From Nevskiaceae bacterium (GTDB taxonomy: Bacteria > Pseudomonadota > Gammaproteobacteria > Steroidobacterales > Steroidobacteraceae), in the NCBI GenBank assembly GCA_031277355.1, contig JAITMN010000094.1, positions 1 through 28,606 on the forward strand: a stretch of 28,606 nucleotides of DNA, given 5' to 3'. The position numbers and the translations under genes were made by a program. Of the stretch, positions 8,679-16,270 are shown piece after piece; position 1 is the first letter of the stretch; each line of letters starts with the position of its first letter. A model generated the notes under the pieces. That model saw only the letters and a program-made list of their open reading frames with translations, ran no database searches and had not been told where the DNA came from.

Positions 8679-9860
8679 ATGACCCCTCTGCCCCTTGCAC
8701 TGAAATCCCTGACCGCCCGCCTGTTCCTCGCGGCGCTGGTCAGCCTCGCAACGCTGCCGGTTACGGCGGGGCAGGAGCCGATGCCCAAGCCGCCTGCGAT
8801 ATCGGCCAATGGCTACCTGCTCGTGGACAACGACAGCGGCCGCATCCTCGCCGAACAGAAAAGCGATGAGCGCATGGAACCGGCCAGCATCACGAAGCTG
8901 ATGACCGGCTACATCGTCTTCAAGGCGCTGGACGAAAAGCGCCTGTCGCTGACGGACACGGTGCCGGTCAGCGAATATGCCTGGCGCACCGGCGGATCGG
9001 CCTCCGGCGGCTCCACCACCTTTCTGGAATTGAACTCGCAGGTGCCGGTGGAAGTGCTGATCAAGGGCATGATCATCCAGTCCGGCAACGACGCCACGAT
9101 TGCGCTGGCCGAAAAGCTGGGCGGCTCCGAAGATGGCTTCGTGCAGATGATGAACGAGTACGCCAAGCGCCTGGGCATGACGAACACGCACTTCGAGAAT
9201 TCCTGGGGCGGCCCCGGCGCAGAGCACTACACCACCGCGCGTGATCTGTCGGTGCTGGCGCGCGCGATCATTCGCGAGTTTCCCGAATACTACAAATGGT
9301 ATTCGGAACGCGAGTTCACCTGGAATGGCATCCGTCAAGCCAATCGCAACGGCTTGTTGGCGCGTGATTCCAGCGTCGATGGCATGAAGACCGGCCACAC
9401 CGACAGCGCGAAGTATTGTCTGGTCAGTTCGGCCAAACGCGGCGACATGCGGCTGATCGCCGTGGTGCTGGGTTCACCGACGGTCAAGGCGCGCGAGGAA
9501 GGCAGCGCCGCGCTGCTGAATTATGGTTTCACGTTCTTCGAGACGGTGCCGATGCAAACGGCCGGCAAAGTCCTGTTGACGCCGCGCGTGTTCAAGGGCG
9601 CGGAAAACAGCGTGCAAGTGGGCATCGCGCACGACATCAGCGTGACGATTCCGCGCGGCCAGGGCGCGTCGCTGGGCAAGGAGACGGTGCTCAACATGCC
9701 GCTGCTGGCGCCGCTCACGGCGGGTCAAAGCGTCGGTGAACTGATCGTCACGTCAGGCGATGCGGTCGTGGCGCGCGAACCGCTGGTGACACTGGGACCG
9801 GTGGAAGAAGCCGGCTTCTTCGGCTCGCTGTACGACAGCGTGTTGCTCTGGTTCGAGTAG
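8679..9860 (+). CDS. dacA: D-alanyl-D-alanine carboxypeptidase (PBP5/6 type)
   Basis: This low-molecular-mass penicillin-binding protein removes the terminal D-Ala from peptidoglycan pentapeptides and so limits cross-linking. It could equally be named dacC by synteny with Pseudomonas. From the ATG at 8679 the product is 393 residues, with a signal peptide (about 1-28), Ser70-Ile-Thr-Lys73 (SxxK), Ser135-Gly-Asn (SxN) and Lys237-Thr-Gly (KTG). A C-terminal beta domain and an amphipathic tail ending SLYDSVLLWFE anchor it to the membrane. An in-frame ATG at 8667 exists, but GGAG at 8669-8672 lies six bases before 8679, so 8679 is the better start. It closes the envelope block and converges with nsrR. 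Confidence 0.95.
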   Translation: MTPLPLALKSLTARLFLAALVSLATLPVTAGQEPMPKPPAISANGYLLVDNDSGRILAEQKSDERMEPASITKLMTGYIVFKALDEKRLSLTDTVPVSEYAWRTGGSASGGSTTFLELNSQVPVEVLIKGMIIQSGNDATIALAEKLGGSEDGFVQMMNEYAKRLGMTNTHFENSWGGPGAEHYTTARDLSVLARAIIREFPEYYKWYSEREFTWNGIRQANRNGLLARDSSVDGMKTGHTDSAKYCLVSSAKRGDMRLIAVVLGSPTVKAREEGSAALLNYGFTFFETVPMQTAGKVLLTPRVFKGAENSVQVGIAHDISVTIPRGQGASLGKETVLNMPLLAPLTAGQSVGELIVTSGDAVVAREPLVTLGPVEEAGFFGSLYDSVLLWFE

Positions 9861-9868
9861 CGGCCAAA

Positions 9869-9892
9869 TCCCGGCGCTAACCGGCGTCGGGA
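9869..9892. terminator. Hairpin at the dacA/nsrR convergent junction
   Basis: TCCCGGCG (9869-9876) can pair with CGTCGGGA (9885-9892), an 8-bp stem with one G-T wobble and an 8-base loop. The loop begins with the nsrR stop codon (9877-9879). It is a plausible two-way transcription end, but there is no T-tract on either side, so intrinsic termination is uncertain. Confidence 0.35.
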
Positions 9893-10350
9893 CTTGAACG
9901 CGGCGTCTGCGCAACGACGGGAATGCCCAGCAACTGCGACAACGGCAGTCTGGGCTGCAACACGTCGGCCAGCGTGTGCGCGTCGAGTTCGGCCATGAAG
10001 TGATGGGTGGCCCTGGCAAGCACGCCCATGAGCTTGCAGCAGGGCACGATCACGCAATTGCCGCCCTCGCGCTTCAAGCAGGGCACCACGGCTAGTTCGG
10101 CCTCCATGTTGCGCACCACCTCGCCCAACACGATCTGCGAGGCGTCGCGCGCCAAGTGCATGCCGCCGCCCTTGCCGCGCAATGTTTCCACATAGCCCAG
10201 TTCAGCCAGACGCGCGGTGATCTTCACCAGATGGTGCCGCGAGATGTGATACGCGGCGCTGATGTCCCCCACCGTCATCCGGCGCGGATACGCCAATCCC
10301 AACGCGATCAGCGTGCGCAGGGCATAGTCTGTGTACTGGGTAAGCTGCAT
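9877..10350 (-). CDS. nsrR: Rrf2-family nitric-oxide-sensing repressor NsrR
   Basis: NsrR is a cytoplasmic Fe-S repressor that loses DNA binding when nitric oxide attacks its cluster, releasing NO-detoxifying genes. The 157-residue product starts MQLTQYTDYALRTLIALGL, typical of the Rrf2 winged helix. The recognition region is ISRHHLVKITARLAELGYVE and the wing is RGKGGGMHLA. Cluster-ligand cysteines are Cys91, Cys99 and Cys104 or Cys105; NsrR proteins use three cysteines in this region. The C-terminal FMAELDAHTLADVL segment resembles Escherichia coli NsrR rather than IscR. It follows tadA by 30 bases on the same strand, so it may be transcribed with the fpr-MHS-tadA string. No NO-detoxifying flavohaemoglobin gene is in the window. 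Confidence 0.86.
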   Translation of the reverse strand: MQLTQYTDYALRTLIALGLAYPRRMTVGDISAAYHISRHHLVKITARLAELGYVETLRGKGGGMHLARDASQIVLGEVVRNMEAELAVVPCLKREGGNCVIVPCCKLMGVLARATHHFMAELDAHTLADVLQPRLPLSQLLGIPVVAQTPRSSPDAG

Positions 10351-10380
10351 CGTGGATGAGCCGGATTCAGGCCGACAGTA

Positions 10381-10854
10381 TCACCGATGACCTCTGGGGT
10401 CGATCCGGGCCGTGGCGAAGAACTCCGACAGCAACGCGCCGCAGCGCTCTTCCAGCACGCCGCCGAACACATCCACGCGATGATTCAGCCCCGGCAGCAC
10501 GAAGGCGTTGATCATGCTGCCCGCTGCGCCGGCCTTCGGGTCAAACGCACCGAACACCACGCGCCGCACGCGCGCATGCACGATGGCCGCCGCGCACATC
10601 AGGCAGGGCTCCAGCGTCACATACAGATCGACGCCGTCGAGCCGATAGTTGCCCAGTTGCCGACCGGCCGCGCGCAGCGCAAGAATCTCGGCATGCGCGC
10701 TGGGATCGCAGCTTGCAATCGGCGCATTGGCGCCGGTGGCGATCAGCTGATCCTGATGCACCACCACCGCGCCCACCGGCACTTCGCCACGCGCCCGCGC
10801 ACCCTAAGCGGCGGCCAGCGCGTATTGCATGAACTCGATGTCGCGCCGGATCAC
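10381..10854 (-). CDS. tadA: tRNA-specific adenosine deaminase TadA, frame broken by an in-frame amber codon
   Basis: TadA deaminates A34 to inosine in tRNA-Arg(ACG) and is essential in many bacteria. The catalytic core is intact: His54-Ala-Glu56 (zinc ligand and proton shuttle) and Pro83-Cys84-x-x-Cys87. Reading back from the core, the frame continues through GARARGEVPVGAVVV but meets TAG at 10804-10806. Beyond it, the same frame again encodes TadA-like sequence (RRDIEFMQYALAAA) back to a GTG at 10854-10852 that overlaps the symporter stop as GTGA. Counting the amber as residue 17 gives 157 positions with no insertion or deletion; it falls where E. coli has Lys20. Possible outcomes are a sequencing error, restart at the GTG at 10782 (133 residues, lacking helix 1), an amber suppressor tRNA, or a true pseudogene. 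Confidence 0.85.
10804..10806 (-). other. In-frame amber (TAG) codon within tadA
   Basis: On the minus strand the codons run GCC GCT TAG GGT GCG, with clear TadA coding on both sides in one frame. A single base change from CAG, AAG or GAG would produce this TAG. It is treated as a real feature of the given sequence; raw reads would show whether it is an assembly or base-calling error. Confidence 0.85.
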
Positions 10855-12158
10855 GGGCCGGAGGCGTGGGGCGCACGCGCGGCGGAGGCGTTTTGATCTC
10901 CCGCGCCCGGCTTCAAAGCCAGCAACGCGATCAGCGTCACCACGCCAGCGCCGACCAGATACGCGCCCACCGCCGGCAGGCCATAGCGCTGCGCCAGCCA
11001 TGTGGCCGCGTAGGGCGCAAGCGATGCACCAACGATGCCGGCCAGATTGAACGTGAGCGATGCGCCGGTGTAGCGCACATTCACCGGAAACAGCCCCGCC
11101 AGCGCCGCGCCCAGCGGTCCGTAGGTCATCCCCATCAACGCCAGGCCAATGCACAGACACAGCAGCACCGGCAGCGTGTCCTGCGCACCCAGCAGCGGCC
11201 CCAGCGCGAACCCGAACAGCGTGATGCCCAGCGTCGCGCCGATCAGCACGCGGCGTGCGTTGCTGCGATCGGCAAGCCAGGCCGACAGCGGTATCGTCAC
11301 GCCGAAGAACAGCACGCCGATCATCTGCAACACGAGAAAACGCTCGCGCGTGAAGCCCAGCGAGCTGGTGCCCCAGCCCAGCGTGAACACCGTCATCAGA
11401 TAAAACAGCACGAAGGTGGCGGTGGCGGCGAAGGTTCCAAACACCAGAGGCGCGGCATGCCGGCGCACCACCACGGCCACCGGCAGCGCCACGCGCTCAT
11501 TGCGCTGCTGCACGCGCTGAAACTCGGGCGTCTCGGAGATGGACAAACGCACCCACAACCCCACCGCCACCAGCAATGCGCTGGCGATGAAGGGCACGCG
11601 CCAGCCCCAGACGAAAAACGCCGTGTCGTCGAGAAAGTGCGCCAGCAACAGGAACACGCCGGTGGAGAGAATGAAGCCCAGCGGCGCGCCCAACTGCGGG
11701 AACATGCCATACCAATTGCGCTTTCCCGGCGGCGCGTTTTCAGTGGCCAGCAGCACCGCACCACCCCACTCTCCGCCCAGGCCAAACCCCTGACCAAAGC
11801 GGCACAGCGCCAGCAGCAGCGGCGCGAACACGCCGATGTCGCGGTACGTGGGCAGCAAGCCAATCGCCACCGTGGACAACCCCATCGTCAGCAGCGCCGC
11901 AACCAGCGTGGCCTTGCGGCCCACGCGATCGCCGTAGTGCCCGAACACCGCCGAGCCCACGGGCCGCGCGAAGAATGCCAGCGCGAAGGTAGCCAGCGAC
12001 TGCAATGTGGCGGTGGTGGGCTCACCTGCAGGAAAGAACAATTGCGGGAACACCAGCACCGCAGCGGTGCCGTAGATGTAGAAATCGAAGAACTCGATCG
12101 TCGTGCCAACCAGACTCGCCAGCAGCACGCGCGCGCGCGAATTGGCGGCCGGCGGCAT
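10851..12158 (-). CDS. MHS-family (ShiA/ProP-like) metabolite:H+ symporter
   Basis: This is a major facilitator transporter of the metabolite:H+ symporter subfamily, which imports compounds such as shikimate, alpha-ketoglutarate, citrate or betaine/proline. The 435-residue product has about twelve membrane segments. Subfamily features are the N-terminal GTTIEFFDFYIYGTA, the loop GHYGDRVGRKATL between helices 2 and 3, and RFGQGFGLGGEWGGAVLLATE. The substrate cannot be read from sequence. The ATG at 12158 directly follows the fpr stop (TAAATG), so it is probably coupled to fpr; its own stop overlaps the tadA GTG. An aromatic or organic-acid substrate would fit the nearby dioxygenase gene, but that is speculation. 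Confidence 0.88.
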   Translation of the reverse strand: MPPAANSRARVLLASLVGTTIEFFDFYIYGTAAVLVFPQLFFPAGEPTTATLQSLATFALAFFARPVGSAVFGHYGDRVGRKATLVAALLTMGLSTVAIGLLPTYRDIGVFAPLLLALCRFGQGFGLGGEWGGAVLLATENAPPGKRNWYGMFPQLGAPLGFILSTGVFLLLAHFLDDTAFFVWGWRVPFIASALLVAVGLWVRLSISETPEFQRVQQRNERVALPVAVVVRRHAAPLVFGTFAATATFVLFYLMTVFTLGWGTSSLGFTRERFLVLQMIGVLFFGVTIPLSAWLADRSNARRVLIGATLGITLFGFALGPLLGAQDTLPVLLCLCIGLALMGMTYGPLGAALAGLFPVNVRYTGASLTFNLAGIVGASLAPYAATWLAQRYGLPAVGAYLVGAGVVTLIALLALKPGAGDQNASAARAPHASGP

Positions 12159-12935
12159 TTATTTCTCGACGAAGGCCCGCTCGATCACATAGTCGCCCGG
12201 CTCGCCAATGCGCGGCGACACATGGAAGCCGCGCTCATCCAGCACCTTGCGGCAATCGTGCAGCATCACCGCGCTGCCGCAGAGCATGAAGCGATCATGG
12301 GCAGGATCAAGCGGCGGCAGACCATTCAGCCGCGCAAGCTCACCGTTGACGATGTGCTCGGTCAGACGCCCGCGCGTGCGAAATTCCTCGCGCGTGACGG
12401 TGGGGTGATATAGCAGCTTGTCGCGCACGATCTCGCCGAGAAACTCGTGCTGCGGCAATTCCTGCGTGATGAAGTCGGTGTAGGCCAGATCACTCACATT
12501 GCGCACGCCATGCGCCACCACCACCTTCGAGAAACGCTCGTAGGTCTCGGGGTCTTGAATGATGCTGATGAACGGGGCAAGGCCGGTGCCTGTGCCCAGC
12601 AGATACAGCGTGCGACCGGGTTTCAGATCGTGCAGCACCAGCGTGCCGGTGGGCTTGCGGCTCATCAACACCTCATCGCCCACGGCCAAGTGTTGCAGGC
12701 GCGAGGTGAGCGGCCCATTGGGCACCTTGATGCTGAGAAACTCCAGATGCTCTTCCCAATTGGGACTGGCAATCGAATACGCGCGCAGCAGCGGCCTGCC
12801 ATCCACGGGCAGGCCCAGCATCACGAAATGTCCATTCTCGAAACGAAAACCGGGATCGCGCGTCGTGCGGAACGAAAACAGGGAATCATTCCAGTGACGC
12901 ACATGCGTCACGCGCTCGCTAGCAATTGCCGCCAT
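12159..12935 (-). CDS. fpr: Ferredoxin/flavodoxin--NADP+ reductase
   Basis: Fpr is a FAD enzyme moving electrons between NADPH and ferredoxin or flavodoxin, supporting Fe-S assembly, oxidative-stress defence and oxygenases. The ATG at 12935 gives 258 residues, the normal bacterial length, and has GGAAGG (complement of 12942-12947) six bases upstream. A GTG at 12956 would add seven residues but lacks this support. Visible motifs are the FAD-binding RAYS (LLRAYSIAS), the NADP-binding GTGTGLAPF, the FMLCGSAVML nicotinamide-region segment and the C-terminal AFVEK, typical of the Azotobacter/Pseudomonas Fpr subclass. The 124-base gap upstream carries several inverted repeats, so its expression may be partly separate from the dioxygenase genes before it. 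Confidence 0.94.
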   Translation of the reverse strand: MAAIASERVTHVRHWNDSLFSFRTTRDPGFRFENGHFVMLGLPVDGRPLLRAYSIASPNWEEHLEFLSIKVPNGPLTSRLQHLAVGDEVLMSRKPTGTLVLHDLKPGRTLYLLGTGTGLAPFISIIQDPETYERFSKVVVAHGVRNVSDLAYTDFITQELPQHEFLGEIVRDKLLYHPTVTREEFRTRGRLTEHIVNGELARLNGLPPLDPAHDRFMLCGSAVMLHDCRKVLDERGFHVSPRIGEPGDYVIERAFVEK

Positions 12936-12960
12936 CAGGGCCCTTCCAGATACCACTTAA

Positions 12961-13061
12961 GCCTAGGGGTGAGGCCCGCTAGGCTAAGGGCTTTGCCGCG
13001 CCGGGGAAAGGCGCGGGCACGGTATGCTTATACCAATAAGTGATGATTGAGCGGATCGCTC
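12961..13061. repeat. Run of four short inverted repeats upstream of fpr
   Basis: Four hairpin-capable inverted repeats lie one after another. GCCTAG/CTAGGC is at 12961-12984 with a 12-base loop. CCGCGCC/GGCGCGG is at 12996-13016 with a 7-base loop. GGTAT/ATACC is at 13021-13034 with a 4-base loop. GAGCG/CGCTC is at 13049-13061 with a 3-base loop, reaching the stop codon of the upstream gene. They fill the gap between the secreted Pro/Ala-rich protein and fpr. They could act as terminator, attenuator or operator; no T-tract follows any of them. Confidence 0.5.
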
Positions 13062-13671
13062 ATTCCATTCTTACGACGCGGACCCAGGGGCTCTTTTTGC
13101 CGCCGGCCAGGCCGAGCGAGTAGCCGCCCATCATCTTGCGCCGGATTTCCACGGTATCGCCCACGGAAGGGTTGAACACCGAGGACATATCCATTTGCTG
13201 CCAAATCTGGCCGTTGTCCAGAACCATGCGCCAGAGGCTGGGGCGAATCTCCTTCAGTTCCGTGACGTTGGCGGTCAGGCTCTTGGGCTGGTTGGCAGCC
13301 TCGGCCTGACGGGTGGCCAGCGTCTTGGGCAACTGCTCATTGCCGAAGCCCTGGGCCGCTCCCGAGACGGCAGCGCCCACGGCGGCCGCAGGGGCTGCGG
13401 CAACAGCAGGAGCCGCTGGCGGCGCGGCGACAGGAGCCGGGGCCGGAGCGGGCGCTGGAGCAGGCGCAGGGGCCGGGGCCGCCCGCGATTCCGCCAACGC
13501 CTGAGTCTGCGGACCTGCCGGAAACGCGCGGTCGAAACAGGCCAACCGCTCGCGCTCGCCCAGAACCTCTGCGCAGCGGCGTGCGGCATCGCCGACGGCC
13601 TCTGCTCCCAGCGCGGACCAGGACAACAGACCCGCGATCACCACCACACCCGCCTGAATCTGATACTTCAT
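13060..13671 (-). CDS. Secreted Pro/Ala-rich protein of unknown function
   Basis: I do not recognise a named family. From the ATG at 13671 (preceded by AGGGGG at good spacing) the product is 203 residues. An in-frame ATG at 13704 is less likely. It has a signal peptide (about 1-22), then a C-x(8)-RLACFD segment. This resembles short periplasmic modules whose two cysteines may pair. A run of about eight Pro-Ala pairs and an Ala-rich linker follow. A C-terminal beta-type domain (about 130-203) contains VLDNGQIWQQMD and VEIRRKMMGGYSLGLAG and ends in a basic/aromatic tail. The domain layout suggests an envelope protein on a flexible tether. It follows the dioxygenase by 29 bases and is probably in the same transcript. 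Confidence 0.75.
   Translation of the reverse strand: MKYQIQAGVVVIAGLLSWSALGAEAVGDAARRCAEVLGERERLACFDRAFPAGPQTQALAESRAAPAPAPAPAPAPAPAPVAAPPAAPAVAAAPAAAVGAAVSGAAQGFGNEQLPKTLATRQAEAANQPKSLTANVTELKEIRPSLWRMVLDNGQIWQQMDMSSVFNPSVGDTVEIRRKMMGGYSLGLAGGKKSPWVRVVRME
13432..13482 (-). repeat. Pro-Ala tandem repeat inside a coding sequence
   Basis: About eight Pro-Ala dipeptides in a row form the linker of the secreted protein. The codons vary (CCG, CCT, CCA, CCC with GCC, GCG, GCT), so the repetition is kept at the protein level and is not a clean DNA microsatellite. Confidence 0.75.
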
Positions 13672-13700
13672 CGTTCCCCCTAAACCTTGAATCTCTGGCT

Positions 13701-14996
13701 TCATTTTACCGCAGCTTTATCCCACGACTTCTTGCTGTCGTCGTTGCCGGCCACCGAGTACAACACCTGCGCATTGCGCGTTTTCAGGAAGTCTTCCAGC
13801 GACTGCCCACGCATCGCGGCGTAGATGTGCAGATTCGTCGTGCCCAGCACCGCACCGAGTTTTTCCAGCAGGAAGAAAATCACGCCGTAGTGAATCATGC
13901 CACGCCAATCGCGGCGGCGGATCAGATCGCGTTCCTCGTTCGATAGTTCGTAACGCACGAACAACGGCTCGGGATCGGTCAAAAACTGCTCGCGAAACTC
14001 GGGCTTGATCAACTCGTGCAGAAAATTATTGATGCGAAACGCCTGCACGCTGCGCTCGATCGTGAACGGATAGGTGCCTTCCAGCTTCTCGGCCCCATCG
14101 GTCTGATGGTTCATCCGCTGGCGGAACTGCTCCACCGTTTCAGTGACCGGATCATCCGAATCGTTCTCGAAGATCACCGAACAGATCGGCGTCATCGAGG
14201 GCAGGTAGTAGGTTTGATGCAGCTTCTTCACCTTCTTCGACAACGCACCGCGCATCATCAGCCACATCACCACCTCGGCGCCTTCCCAGCCGCCCAGCGC
14301 GGCGTATTCGGCAATCGTTACCTCGGTGAGCCCTTCGGGGTCTTTCTCCAGACGTTCGAGAAATTCCATATCCCAAGGCGTGTTGTTGAAGCCGCAGCGC
14401 TCGCCGTGCACCTGATGTGACAGGCCGCCGGTGCCCAGCACCACGACTTTCAGATCCTCGGGATAACTCTCGATGGCCTTGCGCAGCGCCTGACCGAACT
14501 TGAAAAAACGCTTCGGCGAGGGGATCGGCAGATCGAGCACACCACACTGGATCGGCACGATGGCCGCCGGCCAGCCCGCCTCGTTCGGCGGCATCAGCAA
14601 AGACATCGGCGAGAAGAAGCCGTGATCCAGATTCTTGTTCTGGAAGTACGACAGATCAAACTCCTGCGCCACCATCGCCCGCGCGATATGCGCCGCGAAC
14701 TTCGGATGTCCGGCGACGGCCGGCAATGCGCGCGGACCGCCGCCTTCATCGGCAGGAGCGTACTTGTCGCCTACGCCCAGCGCGAAGTGCGAGTAGTGGT
14801 CGAAGAAGAACGAGGTGATGTGGTCGTTGAAGATATAGACCAGCACATCGGGCTTGTTCTCGGCCAACCACTTCTGCACAGGCTTGTAGCCCTCGAAGAT
14901 CGGCGCCCACACCGGGTCGTTTTGTTTCTGCGCATCGATTGCAAAACCGATGGTGGGCGTGTGAGAAGTGGCTACACCGCCGATGATTCTGGCCAT
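13701..14996 (-). CDS. LigB-LigA fused class III extradiol dioxygenase, gallate dioxygenase type
   Basis: This is a non-haem Fe(II) ring-cleaving dioxygenase of 431 residues. The N-terminal LigB-like catalytic part (about 1-290) begins MARIIGGVATSHTPTIG and has iron-ligand candidates His12 and His59 (FNDH) plus a Glu in GGWEGAEVVMW. The catalytic His lies in GTGGLSHQVHGERCGFNN. The C-terminal part (about 305-415; FRINNFLHEL, RRRDWRGMIHYGVIFFLLEK) is LigA-like. This single-chain order and length match gallate dioxygenases (GalA of Pseudomonas putida, DesB of Sphingobium) rather than the two-chain protocatechuate 4,5-dioxygenase. Gallate or a related 3-O-methylgallate/protocatechuate substrate is inferred. 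No other ring-cleavage pathway genes adjoin it; its neighbours are two secreted proteins and fpr. Confidence 0.88.
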   Translation of the reverse strand: MARIIGGVATSHTPTIGFAIDAQKQNDPVWAPIFEGYKPVQKWLAENKPDVLVYIFNDHITSFFFDHYSHFALGVGDKYAPADEGGGPRALPAVAGHPKFAAHIARAMVAQEFDLSYFQNKNLDHGFFSPMSLLMPPNEAGWPAAIVPIQCGVLDLPIPSPKRFFKFGQALRKAIESYPEDLKVVVLGTGGLSHQVHGERCGFNNTPWDMEFLERLEKDPEGLTEVTIAEYAALGGWEGAEVVMWLMMRGALSKKVKKLHQTYYLPSMTPICSVIFENDSDDPVTETVEQFRQRMNHQTDGAEKLEGTYPFTIERSVQAFRINNFLHELIKPEFREQFLTDPEPLFVRYELSNEERDLIRRRDWRGMIHYGVIFFLLEKLGAVLGTTNLHIYAAMRGQSLEDFLKTRNAQVLYSVAGNDDSKKSWDKAAVK

Positions 14997-15016
14997 CTAC
15001 TGCTATCCCCTGAACC

Positions 15017-15436
15017 TTACTTGCCTTCGGCCTGGCGTCTGGTTTCCTCGCCCACGTCCGCGCCAGCGCGCGGCTTGGCGCCGAAGAACGTGCCATCGCC
15101 GGCGGTCACGCCGATCACATAGCCGCCCAGATCGCCGTTGCGCAGCGGCGCGGCGCTGACAGTGACGGTGTCGCCCACCTTCACCATGCCCTTGCGATAA
15201 CCGTTGCGGTACATGTTGTTGGTGCTATGACCTTCGAACTTCACTTCGTGCGTGCCGGAGCCGTCTTTCACGTCGATGATCAAGCGCATGTGCGGATTGA
15301 TCGCGGCGAATTCCTTCACGACGCCGGTGTACTGCACGTTCTTCGTGAAATCGAACTGCACAGCCGAATGATGCGCAATCGCCGGAAGCGCAATCGCGGC
15401 AACCGCCACAGCAGCAAACTTAGTCATGCGATTCAT
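15017..15436 (-). CDS. Secreted DUF6152-like protein
   Basis: This is a small exported protein of unknown function. The ATG at 15436 gives 139 residues and has AGAGGA seven bases upstream; an ATG at 15442 lies almost on that ribosome site, so 15436 is preferred. After the signal peptide (about 1-20) the mature chain begins with a His-His-Ser motif and continues FDFTKNVQYTGVVKEFAAINPH, a pattern I associate with DUF6152. The rest reads as a small beta-barrel (GDTVTVSAAPLRNGDLGGYV), OB-fold-like in look. The N-terminal His pair could bind a metal, which is speculation. It lies between another secreted protein (about 48 bases upstream) and the ring-cleaving dioxygenase (20 bases downstream). Confidence 0.8.
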   Translation of the reverse strand: MNRMTKFAAVAVAAIALPAIAHHSAVQFDFTKNVQYTGVVKEFAAINPHMRLIIDVKDGSGTHEVKFEGHSTNNMYRNGYRKGMVKVGDTVTVSAAPLRNGDLGGYVIGVTAGDGTFFGAKPRAGADVGEETRRQAEGK

Positions 15437-15484
15437 CGTCATTTCCTCTCGTAATGGCCCGTTGAGTTTAGGGTCCGTTGAATT

Positions 15485-16228
15485 TCAGGGCACCGACACA
15501 CCGGCCTGTGTGGCCAGTTGTTCCAGGCGATCATTCCATTGCTCTTCATTGCACTCGTAGGGCAGCAGACGGCCGTTGGGCACCTGCGCCCAACGCTTCG
15601 TCAACTTGACGGGCGCGGTGTAGAACTTCGGGTCGGTCATCGTCATCTCGGCAACCAGCACGCGGCGGCCCTGTTCATCGACGCCTTCCAGTTGATAGCG
15701 CTCGACGATCTTGGCTTCGTCCGAGTGCGGCGTGTTGCGCTGGTCCACGTTATCGGTGAGGTTGTCGGTTTCGACGACCAGCACATCGCCTTCCCAGCGC
15801 CCCGACGAATAGCCATTGCGGCCGGGCACACGATCAGCCTGGGGCGCGTTGCGATCACCGAAGTACACGCGGCGCGTTTCATTGTGCGCTTCGTACACGA
15901 TCGTGATCTGCTCGGGCCGCTGGATGATTTCCATCGGATAACCACCCGAACCCAGCATCGAACCCGGCATGCCGGTGCCCAGGCACACGCCGCCCGGCGT
16001 ATCGCCGGTCTTCGACACCAGCGCCTGATAGGCATCGACACGAGCCTTGGCTTCGGGCTTCAACGGCGGCGGCGGCGCCTGCACGGCCGTGGTGCCTCCC
16101 AACGCGGGCCGACCCGCATTGGTCCAGACTCCGGTAAAATCCGGCGGCGAAGCCGCGCTTGCGAGCGTGGCAAGCCCCACAGCCGAGGCGGCCAACGCCA
16201 GTTTTATAGTCCCCCGAAAATTCTGCAT
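15485..16228 (-). CDS. Secreted protein of unknown function, first gene of the dioxygenase unit
   Basis: The function is not known. The product has 247 residues: a signal peptide (about 1-25, ending ASA), then SPPDFTGVWTNAGRPALGG, a motif often seen at the start of a family of exported proteins next to DUF6152 genes. Further recognisable stretches are RPEQITIVYEAHNETRRVYF, RWEGDVLVVETDNLTDNV and WAQVPNGRLLPYECNEEQWN near the C-terminus. The chain is mostly beta-strand-like. The frame stays open upstream to 17365, across a divergent gene, but only the ATG at 16228 yields a proper signal peptide. A TTGACA-type promoter lies 43-71 bases upstream, making this the likely leader of the four-gene unit. 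Confidence 0.82.
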   Translation of the reverse strand: MQNFRGTIKLALAASAVGLATLASAASPPDFTGVWTNAGRPALGGTTAVQAPPPPLKPEAKARVDAYQALVSKTGDTPGGVCLGTGMPGSMLGSGGYPMEIIQRPEQITIVYEAHNETRRVYFGDRNAPQADRVPGRNGYSSGRWEGDVLVVETDNLTDNVDQRNTPHSDEAKIVERYQLEGVDEQGRRVLVAEMTMTDPKFYTAPVKLTKRWAQVPNGRLLPYECNEEQWNDRLEQLATQAGVSVP

Positions 16229-16270
16229 TTCTTCTATCGCTCCAGTGATGGATGGCCACGAAACCCTATA

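Noticed and set aside
10804..10806. Reassignment of TAG as a sense codon to explain the amber in tadA
   Set aside because: TAG is the natural stop of mrdB (6652), dacA (9858), xfp (22872), the antiporter (26657), nsrR and the cyclophilin gene, so a general code change does not fit; rare suppression remains possible.
10866..12413. 515-codon plus-strand open frame opposite the MHS symporter and fpr
   Set aside because: Arg/Gln/His-rich composition typical of antisense shadows; the opposite strand encodes two clearly recognisable proteins.
13432..13482. Pro-Ala stretch as a phase-variable DNA repeat
   Set aside because: Synonymous codons vary along the run, so there is no uniform DNA unit for slippage.
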